DNA of 9,032 nt from Planctomycetes bacterium RIFCSPHIGHO2_12_FULL_52_36 (GTDB taxonomy: Bacteria > Planctomycetota > Brocadiia > Brocadiales > Bathyanammoxibiaceae). The stretch is taken from assembly GCA_001828545.1 (NCBI GenBank), contig MHYW01000019.1, positions 1 through 9,032 of the forward strand. Reading direction: 5' to 3'. Both the position numbers and the translations under genes were made by a program. The notes beneath the pieces were generated by a model. It made no database searches. It was given only the letters and a program-made list of their open reading frames with translations, and was not told the origin of the DNA. Below are positions 1 through 6,280 of this stretch, one piece after another; the first letter of the stretch is position 1, and every line of letters starts with the position of its first letter.

Positions 1-5
1 AATTA

Positions 6-41
6 CAATTCAAAATAAACCCATGTAAACTTTTTGAATTG
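6..41. repeat. 10-bp inverted repeat upstream of the methyltransferase
   Basis: CAATTCAAAA (6-15) is the exact reverse complement of TTTTGAATTG (32-41), with a 16-nt spacer. The right arm ends 5 nt before the first possible ATG of the methyltransferase gene. It could be an operator for a controlling protein, a hairpin in the leader of the mRNA, or the edge of a repeat that continues outside the window. The arms are AT-rich, so chance occurrence is possible. The symmetry is seen directly; the function is not known. Confidence 0.4.
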
Positions 42-46
42 AAGAA

Positions 47-1939
47 ATGAATATGCTTTGCCTAGCAAAAGTAAAATTTGATTTAAGAGACCCGGATGAG
101 GTCTATTTTGCCCAAAGGGAGATAGATAGTTTACTGGGCACAAAAACGGAATTTGTCAAGACTATTGCATCCCTTGTAAGAGAGAAACCTTTTAACTTAC
201 TTGACAACGAAGTCATCCATTTAATTACCCGATTAGTTTATATGGGTGAAGGCCAAGGGTTCTTAGCGGAAATACCTGTCAGGGAAATAGTGAGTATAGT
301 GAAAAAGGCAACGTTTTTCAGAGAGATTTATGTAATTTTTGAGACCAAAAGCAATTCAGAAGTACTAAACCTACTAAATAAGATTGGTATCTCAATCCAT
401 AGTGAGCAGTTAGAGAACAAAAAAATTGATCCCAATCACTACACACAAATTTTATTAAAAGAGGTGTCGGGAAAAAACAAATTAGTAGCAGTAAGATTTC
501 TTCCCTATCAAACCCTTTTTGAATATGTGACCGAGGTGAAAAAACTTCCTGCAGCAGTTTTCCGTCCTAAAAATAGTGAAAATTGGAAGGACTACTTTAA
601 GGAAAAGGAGGCTGGCATAGAAAAGGGAGCAAATGAATTGCTTGAACACCTTAAGATAGGGCACTATCGTTCCCCTCACTTCGGGTTGGGGAAAAACCAT
701 GTCGGAGACTTTGTAGACTGGGCCTCTACTGACTTAAGAAAACCTTTCCTTCACTATCTCCATAAATATAAAGGGAAAGGAGACCCAAGAATGTCTCGTG
801 CCTTGATAAACTTACTCAATGTCAAAGAGGGCGATACCATACTAGACCCTTTTGCGGGTTCCGGGGCATTTATCGCTGATGCACAGACGATGGGTATAAA
901 TGCAATTGGTATAGAGGTGTTAAATATAGGAAAGATGGTTGCTGAGGTAAAATGTAATCTTGGAATAAATACTACAACTGTCCGTAATGCGGCAATCAAG
1001 CTGTTTGAATCTATTGATGAGCCTCTCTTCAAACAAGATATAAAAGACGAGTTACTAGGGTTAAAAGATAAACTAAGAAAGGATACAGGCAACAATAGTG
1101 CCTGCAAAAAAATAGAACCCCATCTAGGAAAGATACTACTTCTTAAAAAGGAGATTGAGAAAATCAAAGACGGTGAAGTTAAGAAACTATTTTTAATCCT
1201 TCTAAGCCAGCAGGTTGTTGAATACTCCGAGAAAAGCAGGACATGGGATATAGTCAATTCATTTAAATCCTATGTTGAGGATAGATATTTGACCCTATAC
1301 GCTACAAAAAAGTTAGCTGAAGTGCTTGACGTAAATTTTAGCGGTAGCAAAACAAAAATAATTAAAGGGGATTCTACTAACATGTCAGTGGTAGAGGACA
1401 ACTCTATAGACGGTATACTTACCTCACCCCCTTATTTTGATGCGATGGACTATATTGGAAACAACGAAATATCAATACTCGTACTTGGCCTAGATGAAGA
1501 CCTCATGTGGGGATCTACAAAAGATTTTTACGAAGCAAAACATAGGGAGGAGAGTAAATATGAGTCCCTCCCTCTATTCATCAGAGATAGGTATCTTGCT
1601 ATTGAACTCCCAGAATCTAGCTCAAGACTTATAGAATTACTGGAGCAGTCTCGTAGGAGTCACAAATCAAAGATAGTCCAGAATTATCTAAAGATGATGA
1701 AACTCTCCTTTGAGGAATGTTATCGGGTCTTAAAAAATAATAAATACTACTTAATGGTTATTAGTAAGTACCATGTCTGGACAATAGATGGAAAAGAAGA
1801 GGTAATAGATACCTCAACTGTGCTGGCAGACTTAGGGAAATCTGTAGGTTTCAAAGTAGCCGATGTTATTGAACACGGTCTATCCAAAGCAGATAAAGGC
1901 AAGATTGGTGTTGAGGATATTTTGGTATTTCAAAAGTGA
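47..1939 (+). CDS. DNA methyltransferase, N4-cytosine/N6-adenine type (SPPY motif)
   Basis: Predicted 630-residue AdoMet-dependent methyltransferase that probably modifies the exocyclic amino group of cytosine (N4) or adenine (N6) in DNA. Motif I, the AdoMet-binding DPFAGSG, is at residues 267-273. Catalytic motif IV, TSPPY, is at 459-463, preceded by GDSTNMSVVEDNSIDGILTS (441-460), a typical strand-helix approach to this motif. Residues 1-240 are an N-terminal region I do not recognise. About 185 residues lie between motifs I and IV, mostly charged and helical-looking (about 320-430), and could hold the target recognition region. An in-frame TGA at 35-37 shows the gene begins inside the window. 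The start may be ATG 47 or ATG 53; the second lies at better distance from GAAG (41-44). Base composition is far more AT-rich than the cbi genes that follow by 30 nt, suggesting recent acquisition. No endonuclease gene is visible; a partner may lie upstream. An RNA methyltransferase of the TRM11/TRM-G10 type is less likely because those carry DPPY. Confidence 0.8.
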   Translation: MNMLCLAKVKFDLRDPDEVYFAQREIDSLLGTKTEFVKTIASLVREKPFNLLDNEVIHLITRLVYMGEGQGFLAEIPVREIVSIVKKATFFREIYVIFETKSNSEVLNLLNKIGISIHSEQLENKKIDPNHYTQILLKEVSGKNKLVAVRFLPYQTLFEYVTEVKKLPAAVFRPKNSENWKDYFKEKEAGIEKGANELLEHLKIGHYRSPHFGLGKNHVGDFVDWASTDLRKPFLHYLHKYKGKGDPRMSRALINLLNVKEGDTILDPFAGSGAFIADAQTMGINAIGIEVLNIGKMVAEVKCNLGINTTTVRNAAIKLFESIDEPLFKQDIKDELLGLKDKLRKDTGNNSACKKIEPHLGKILLLKKEIEKIKDGEVKKLFLILLSQQVVEYSEKSRTWDIVNSFKSYVEDRYLTLYATKKLAEVLDVNFSGSKTKIIKGDSTNMSVVEDNSIDGILTSPPYFDAMDYIGNNEISILVLGLDEDLMWGSTKDFYEAKHREESKYESLPLFIRDRYLAIELPESSSRLIELLEQSRRSHKSKIVQNYLKMMKLSFEECYRVLKNNKYYLMVISKYHVWTIDGKEEVIDTSTVLADLGKSVGFKVADVIEHGLSKADKGKIGVEDILVFQK

Positions 1940-1969
1940 TGATAGGCAACCATCTTTAACCAATACAAA

Positions 1970-3439
1970 ATGCCTACTTACCCCACTCTACTTATCGCTG
2001 GTACCCATAGCGGGGTTGGCAAGACTACCATTACCCTGGCCCTTATGGCCACCCTCAAGAAAAAGGGCCTACGGGTGCAGGGGTTCAAGGTGGGACCCGA
2101 TTATATTGACCCCAGTCACCACACAATGGCCACGGGTATACCCTCAAGAAACCTGGATACGTGGATGATGGGCCCGGAGGCCTGCCTGGAACTCTTTACC
2201 AGGGCGGCCCGAGAGGCCGATATATCGGTGATAGAAGGGGTGATGGGGCTTTATGATGGACATAGTGACGGCACAGGGACAGGTAGCACTGCCCACCTGG
2301 CCAAGCTCCTGGGAGTGCCTGTCATCCTGGTCATGGATGCGAAAGGCCTCGGCCAGAGTGCGGCCGCTATGGCCCTGGGTTACAAGCTCCTTGACCCCGA
2401 AGTCCTGCTTGCCGGCGTCATCCTCAATAACGTGGCCAGCAAGACACACCTTGAGTATCTAAAGAAACCCATAGAAGGGCAGGCCGGGCTGTCCGTCCTG
2501 GCCTACATGGAGAAGGACACTGACCTCCGTATACCTGAGAGGCACCTGGGCCTGACCCCCTCCCAGGAATTTTCTGAAAACCATAATCTCTACGAAGACC
2601 TGGCGGAAAGGCTTATATGGCTGGGTAAAAGGGGGCCGCAGGAGGTTGCAAGCCTTACCAGGGAGATTCCACCCCAAAGACCAAGGGTGTTTGATGTAGG
2701 GGAGACCCGCCGGGTCGCCCCTACACATTCAAATACCATACGCCTGGCCATAGCCAGGGACGAGGCATTCCACTTCTACTACCAGGATAACCTGGACCTG
2801 CTGCAATCCCTGGGGGCCCAACTCCTGCCCTTCAGCCCTCTAAGAGACAACACCCTTCCCCGGGAGACCGATTTAATCTACATTGGCGGCGGCTTCCCGG
2901 AGCTTTATGCCTCCCAACTAGAGGCCAACCTCCCTATGCGGGAGTCCATAAGGCAGGCCGCTGAGAAGGGCGTAGTCGTTTATGCCGAGTGTGGTGGACT
3001 GATGTACCTCATGGAGAGGTTAATAGATTTTGAAGGGCGCCCATACAACATGTGTGGTATATTTGGTGGGACCAGCCGGATGGAAAAAAAGAGGCAGGCC
3101 CTGGGTTACGTCACCGTGCGGGCAAGGGAGGACAACCTCCTCTGCAAGCGTGGAGAGACCCTGAGAGGGCACGTCTTTCACTGGTCAAGGTTAGTTGATG
3201 TGTCAAAAGACAGTCAAAAATTTGCCTACGGACTGGAAAAGTGCACGGGGGACGTCCCTGCAAACCTCGGGCAGGACGGCCTCCAGAAGGACAACGTCCT
3301 CGCCTCTTACGTACACGTACATTTTGCCCAGAACCCAGCCCTAGCCATGAATCTCTTGTCCTATGTCGGGAGGATAAAGGCCCGTAGTGGTGAGGCCGAA
3401 GCCCTGAGCCGCAGGCGAAGGGGGAGTAAATCTATATGA
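1970..3439 (+). CDS. cbiA: Cobyrinate a,c-diamide synthase CbiA
   Basis: Cytosolic glutamine- and ATP-dependent enzyme that amidates the a and c side chains of cobyrinate. The 489-residue protein shows both expected domains. The N-terminal dethiobiotin-synthetase-like ATPase has a P-loop GTHSGVGKTT (11-20), GFKVGPDYIDPSHH (38-51) and VIEGVMGLYDG (87-97). The C-terminal class I glutamine amidotransferase-like domain has IYIGGGFPELY (303-313), nucleophile Cys341 in YAECGGLMYL, and the HVHF segment (449-452) that should hold the catalytic His. The interdomain linker (about 225-256) contains a palindromic DNA element read in frame as residues 243-252. The C-terminal tail after residue 468 is basic and unconserved-looking. 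No Shine-Dalgarno is visible before ATG 1970, although the protein start fits the family well. The stop overlaps the next start by ATGA. This is the first gene of the cbi chain; no cobalamin riboswitch precedes it. A hydrogenobyrinate-specific CobB is the alternative, but the neighbours indicate the anaerobic pathway. Confidence 0.95.
   Translation: MPTYPTLLIAGTHSGVGKTTITLALMATLKKKGLRVQGFKVGPDYIDPSHHTMATGIPSRNLDTWMMGPEACLELFTRAAREADISVIEGVMGLYDGHSDGTGTGSTAHLAKLLGVPVILVMDAKGLGQSAAAMALGYKLLDPEVLLAGVILNNVASKTHLEYLKKPIEGQAGLSVLAYMEKDTDLRIPERHLGLTPSQEFSENHNLYEDLAERLIWLGKRGPQEVASLTREIPPQRPRVFDVGETRRVAPTHSNTIRLAIARDEAFHFYYQDNLDLLQSLGAQLLPFSPLRDNTLPRETDLIYIGGGFPELYASQLEANLPMRESIRQAAEKGVVVYAECGGLMYLMERLIDFEGRPYNMCGIFGGTSRMEKKRQALGYVTVRAREDNLLCKRGETLRGHVFHWSRLVDVSKDSQKFAYGLEKCTGDVPANLGQDGLQKDNVLASYVHVHFAQNPALAMNLLSYVGRIKARSGEAEALSRRRRGSKSI
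2695..2725. repeat. Palindromic element inside cbiA (GTAGGGGC family)
   Basis: A 31-nt near-perfect palindrome: TGTAGGGGAGACCCG (2695-2709), one spacer C (2710), then CGGGTCGCCCCTACA (2711-2725). The arms pair over 15 positions with one mismatch, A2703 against G2717. The inner 29 nt (2696-2724) have the same 8+6+1+6+8 layout as the element at 6211-6239, with the same outer arms and a different core. It is read in the GTA frame and encodes residues 243-252 of CbiA, in the linker between the ATPase and amidotransferase domains. The mismatch changes GCG (Ala) to GAG (Glu) at residue 245. Confidence 0.75.
3418..3426 (+). promoter_or_regulatory. Ribosome binding site of cbiX-cbiC
   Basis: AAGGGGGAG ends 9 nt before ATG 3436 and lies within the last codons of cbiA. 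With the ATGA overlap it supports translational coupling and the chosen start. Confidence 0.65.
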
Positions 3440-4434
3440 AGACGGCAGTCCTGGTAATAGCCCACGGCAGCCGGCTGAAGGCGGCCAATGAAGACCTCTA
3501 CGGCATAGTACGCTGGCTCAGGGCCGCTGGCAGGTGGGACGTAGTGGAACCCTGCTTCCTGCAGTTTGAGGAGCCGAACCTTGCCCAGGCGGTGGAGCGG
3601 GCCGTCATCCAGGGGGCCAATAAGCTGGTACTGGTACCTTTTCTCCTGTTCCCAGGTAACCACCTGCAGAGGGACATACCCGAAGAGGTGGACGCCCTCC
3701 GCAAGAAGTATCCCCAGGCAGAAATCTCCCTCACCCGTCACCTGGGTATAGACGAGCGGCTCGCCCAGATGGTCATAGAAAGGGTAGAGGAAACTTTGGG
3801 AGATGGAACAATAAGGACGTCAAGGGTCCTGCACCCGAATGAAATTGAGACGGAGAGTTTCAGGATTATTGACACCCTGTTAGACCTTACCCCCTTCCCA
3901 GAGTCCCATAGACCGGTAATAAAGAGGGTAGTGCATACCACAGGAGACCCCGATTTTGCAGGTACGCTTGTATTCCATCCAGAGGCCGTCTCTAGCGGCC
4001 TGGAGGCCATAAGAAGGGGCAGAAACGTCTTTACCGACGTGAACATGGTAAAGACCGGTGTAGATAGAAAGAGGCTGGCCTCCTTCGGCGGGGAGGTCAT
4101 CTGCCGGGTAGCCAGCCCCAACATAAGGAAGAAGGCCGAGGAGGAGGGGAAGACCCGCGCCTCAACGGCCATCAGGGCCTCAGCCCCGGCCCTCTCCGGG
4201 GGGATAGTAGCCATAGGTAATGCCCCTACGGCACTGAGGGAGACCATAAGACTGGTGGAAGAGGGGAGGACCAGGCCTGCCCTCATAGTCGGCATCCCGG
4301 TAGGCTTTGTGGGGGCGGCCGAGTCCAAGTCAGAACTTGAAAAGCAGTCCATCCCCTACATCACCAATCGTGGCACAAAGGGGGGCAGTGCGGTGGCGGC
4401 CGCCATAGTGAACGCCCTCCTGAGGATGGCATAA
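3436..4434 (+). CDS. Fused sirohydrochlorin cobaltochelatase CbiX / cobalt-precorrin-8 methylmutase CbiC
   Basis: A 332-residue fusion of two cobalamin enzymes. Residues 1 to about 122 are a short CbiX-type chelatase that inserts Co2+ into sirohydrochlorin: VLVIAHGSR (5-13) with His10 and PFLLFPGNH (68-76) with His76 give the two metal-binding histidines of the family. After a short linker (about 123-132), residues from about 133 are CbiC, which moves the methyl group from C-11 to C-12 to form cobyrinate. HPNEIETESFRIID (133-146) is the usual start, and RVVHTTGD (164-171) carries the proposed catalytic His167. TDVNMVKTG, the ASTAIRA segment and AIGNAPTAL follow in the normal order, ending with RGTKGGSAVAAAIVNALL. 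The two activities act early and late in the pathway, so the fusion links distant steps. ATG 3436 overlaps the cbiA stop by 4 nt. Confidence 0.93.
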   Translation: MKTAVLVIAHGSRLKAANEDLYGIVRWLRAAGRWDVVEPCFLQFEEPNLAQAVERAVIQGANKLVLVPFLLFPGNHLQRDIPEEVDALRKKYPQAEISLTRHLGIDERLAQMVIERVEETLGDGTIRTSRVLHPNEIETESFRIIDTLLDLTPFPESHRPVIKRVVHTTGDPDFAGTLVFHPEAVSSGLEAIRRGRNVFTDVNMVKTGVDRKRLASFGGEVICRVASPNIRKKAEEEGKTRASTAIRASAPALSGGIVAIGNAPTALRETIRLVEEGRTRPALIVGIPVGFVGAAESKSELEKQSIPYITNRGTKGGSAVAAAIVNALLRMA

Positions 4435-4447
4435 ATCTATAGTTCAA

Positions 4448-4470
4448 GTAGCCGCAGGCTTTAGCCTGCG
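4448..4470. repeat. 23-nt palindromic element, intergenic copy
   Basis: GTAGC followed by CGCAGGCT (4453-4460), TT, AGCCTGCG (4463-4470): an 8-bp perfect stem with a 2-nt loop. All 23 nt recur at 6449-6471 inside cbiL. The element would be symmetrical if it ended in GGCTAC, so both copies look 3'-truncated. It sits in the 53-nt spacer between cbiX-cbiC and cbiD and is flanked by AGTTCAA at 4441-4447 and 4481-4487, a possible but unproven target duplication. There is no U-tract after it, so an ordinary intrinsic terminator is unlikely. Confidence 0.8.
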
Positions 4471-4487
4471 TAAATTTAAGAGTTCAA

Positions 4488-5597
4488 ATGGATAACTTGA
4501 GATACGGATACACCACCGGCAGTTGTGCGGCGGGAGCCACCCTGGCCGCAACCCAGGGCCTCCTGACGGGGATTATCCCCGACAGGGTAGAACTGCTTAC
4601 CCCGTCGGGTGTATCCCTCGTCCTGGAGATATTAGAAAAATCTCTTGCCGAGGACTCCGCCTCCTGTGCCGTAAGGAAAGACGCCGGGAGCGACCCTGAC
4701 GTAACCCACGGGTGCCTGGTCTTTGCCCACATTACACCTTATAAGGAGAAAATCCTCATTGACGGAGGAGAGGGGGTCGGAAGGGTAACCAAGCCTGGCC
4801 TACGGGTCCCTCCGGGTCAGGCCGCCATCAACCCGGTACCAAGAGACATGATACAGTCTGCCGCCGTACCGCTCCTGAAGAAATGGAGCGGACTGAAAAT
4901 TACCATCTCAGTGCCGGGCGGGGAAGAGCTGGCCAGGAAGACCTTCAACCCCAGGCTGGGCATCCTCGGGGGCATCTCCATTATTGGTACCACCGGCATA
5001 GTAAGGCCCATGTCCCAGGAGGCGCTAAAGGATTCCATCACGGCCTGCCTGGACGTGGCCAGGGCACTGGGCCACGAGACCACAGTCCTTGTCCCGGGCA
5101 ACCTGGGAGAGAGGGCATGCCGAAGGAACTTTAAACTCCCCCAGGAGCAGGTGGTAGAGATGGGGAATTTCCTGGGGTTCACACTCGTGGAGGCGGCCAA
5201 AAGGGGCTTCCGCAGGATAATCCTGGCCGGACACCCAGGCAAATTAGCCAAGCTCCTCCGCGGAGACCTTGATACCCACAGCTTGAAGTCCGCACCGGCC
5301 ATGGATATTATAAACAAAATACTAAAAGAAGAAGGACTGGAGGAGGAAGCCCTGCGTACACTGGATAATTCTCTGACGGTGGAAGGCATATTGCAGGGAC
5401 TCAAGTCCAGGGGTAAACTAGAATTTATGGACCGTGTGGCTGACAGGATAGAATCTGAGGCAGTAAGGGTAATTCATGAATTGCCCCCACCCCAGAAGAA
5501 GACAGAAGTGGGGGTCGTACTCTTTGACATGGAACTAGGTATTGCAGGTCTCTCTAAGGGAGCAAAGAAGTGGCAAGAGGGATTGGGAACAAGGTAA
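4488..5597 (+). CDS. cbiD: Cobalt-precorrin-5B C1-methyltransferase CbiD
   Basis: The anaerobic-pathway enzyme that methylates C-1 of the corrin ring with AdoMet; CbiD is not related to the other ring methyltransferases. The 369-residue protein has the full set of family landmarks: LRYGYTTGSCAAGA (4-17) at the N-terminus, KDAGSDPDVTHG (65-76 region), GGEGVGRVTKPGL (93-105), GTTGIVRPMS (168-177 region) and AGHPGKLAKL (247-256). The length is normal for the family. ATG 4488 is chosen because it places the conserved RYGYTTG at residue 5. The Shine-Dalgarno is weak (AAGAG, 4478-4482). The 53-nt spacer before it holds a palindromic repeat. The 3' end overlaps cbiE by 28 nt in another frame. CbiD, as opposed to aerobic CobF/CobG, marks the pathway as the anaerobic one. 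Confidence 0.96.
   Translation: MDNLRYGYTTGSCAAGATLAATQGLLTGIIPDRVELLTPSGVSLVLEILEKSLAEDSASCAVRKDAGSDPDVTHGCLVFAHITPYKEKILIDGGEGVGRVTKPGLRVPPGQAAINPVPRDMIQSAAVPLLKKWSGLKITISVPGGEELARKTFNPRLGILGGISIIGTTGIVRPMSQEALKDSITACLDVARALGHETTVLVPGNLGERACRRNFKLPQEQVVEMGNFLGFTLVEAAKRGFRRIILAGHPGKLAKLLRGDLDTHSLKSAPAMDIINKILKEEGLEEEALRTLDNSLTVEGILQGLKSRGKLEFMDRVADRIESEAVRVIHELPPPQKKTEVGVVLFDMELGIAGLSKGAKKWQEGLGTR
5556..5562 (+). promoter_or_regulatory. Ribosome binding site deciding the GTG start of cbiE
   Basis: AAGGGAG lies 7 nt before GTG 5570, inside the end of cbiD. It supports a GTG start with a 28-nt overlap. No in-frame ATG lies between this GTG and the conserved glycine-rich loop. Confidence 0.7.
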
Positions 5598-6214
5598 CCA
5601 TTGTAGGTTGCGGGCCTGGCTCCGTGGGCTACATCACCCTGAAGGCCCTGAAGCGGATACAGGAGGCAGACGTCCTGGTGGGCAGCCGCAGGCTCCTGGG
5701 CCTCTTCCCCGAAGTAAGGGCAGAGAAACTTGTCCTGGGGAAGAACTATCTCCCCCTGCTGGGTAAAATAGCCTCCCTGAGTGCAAGGAAAAAGGTCATA
5801 GTCCTGGTGAGCGGGGACCCTGGGTTCTTCAGTTACGCCAAACTGGTAATAAACAAGCTGGGTAAGGAAAACTGCGAGATAGTCCCCGGGATAAGCTCCG
5901 TACAACTGGCCTTCGCCGCCATAGGAAGACCCTGGAACGATGCGCACTTTGTCAGTCTCCATGGCAGGAAATCAGAACTGCCCAGGCTGGCAGAGGCCAT
6001 AAAGAACCGGGATGCGGTCGCAGTCCTTAACGACTCAACGGTCAGCCCCGGGTTCCTCTGTCGTTACCTGCGTAAGGAAGGCATAAAGGGGAAGAGGGTC
6101 TATTTATGTGAGAACCTCTCCCTGCAGAACGAGCGTATACGAGAGTTAGACCTCTCCTCCCTTGCAGAGACAGAGGCAGAGGGGATGAGCGTAATGATAT
6201 TCCTTTCGGAGTAG
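5570..6214 (+). CDS. cbiE: Cobalt-precorrin-7 C5-methyltransferase CbiE
   Basis: SAM-dependent tetrapyrrole methylase that adds the C-5 methyl group to the corrin ring. The 214-residue protein has the fold's landmarks: VTIVGCGPGSVGYITLKA (9-26), VGSRRLL (37-43), VLVSGDPGFFS (78-88), PGISSVQLAFAAIGRPW (106-122) and LHGR (130-133). It is the CbiE domain only: the CbiT C15-methyltransferase/decarboxylase, fused in CobL or usually adjacent, is absent from the window. It starts at GTG 5570, overlapping cbiD. The TAG stop (6212-6214) lies within a 29-nt perfect palindrome (6211-6239), so the element supplies the end of the reading frame. The protein still ends at a normal length for CbiE. Confidence 0.92.
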   Translation: MARGIGNKVTIVGCGPGSVGYITLKALKRIQEADVLVGSRRLLGLFPEVRAEKLVLGKNYLPLLGKIASLSARKKVIVLVSGDPGFFSYAKLVINKLGKENCEIVPGISSVQLAFAAIGRPWNDAHFVSLHGRKSELPRLAEAIKNRDAVAVLNDSTVSPGFLCRYLRKEGIKGKRVYLCENLSLQNERIRELDLSSLAETEAEGMSVMIFLSE

Positions 6215-6239
6215 GGGCAGGTTTGAAACCTGCCCCTAC
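6211..6239. repeat. 29-nt perfect palindrome over the cbiE stop codon
   Basis: GTAGGGGCAGGTTT (6211-6224), one G, then AAACCTGCCCCTAC (6226-6239): a perfect 14-bp inverted repeat. Its outer 8-bp arms, GTAGGGGC and GCCCCTAC, match those of the element inside cbiA (one base differs there), while the 6-bp core is different. The TAG in its left arm is the stop of cbiE. The RNA would form a very stable hairpin, but no U-tract follows (next bases are CGCTCGG), so an intrinsic terminator is not supported. Possible roles are mRNA processing or protection against 3' decay, or it may be a selfish repeat. Confidence 0.8.
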
Positions 6240-6280
6240 CGCTCGGTCAGTACATACACTGTGGATAGTCTGATGTCATC

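Noticed and set aside
482..1257. Long reverse-strand frames opposite the methyltransferase
   Set aside because: They lie opposite a gene with clear catalytic motifs, show no family motifs of their own and have low-complexity translations.
1900..1969. Cobalamin riboswitch or promoter before cbiA
   Set aside because: The gap is only 30 nt and the preceding bases are coding; no B12-box-like sequence or convincing -35/-10 pair was seen.
3427..3436. TAAATCTATA shared with 4432-4441
   Set aside because: A 10-nt AT-rich match around two gene ends, without symmetry or further extension; not distinguishable from chance.
3738..4352. 204-codon reverse-strand frame opposite cbiX-cbiC
   Set aside because: A shadow of the strongly conserved CbiC domain; Ser/Pro/Thr-rich translation without recognisable motifs.
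4817..5404. 195-codon reverse-strand frame opposite cbiD
   Set aside because: Overlaps conserved CbiD sequence entirely and has no family signature.
5684..5694. AGCCGCAGGCT in cbiE, an 11-nt match to the 23-nt element
   Set aside because: It encodes the ordinary SRRL of the conserved VGSRRLL motif and lacks the second arm of the palindrome.
6211..6245. Intrinsic terminator after cbiE
   Set aside because: The hairpin is strong but is followed by CGCTCGG instead of a T-tract, and cbiL follows within the same operon.
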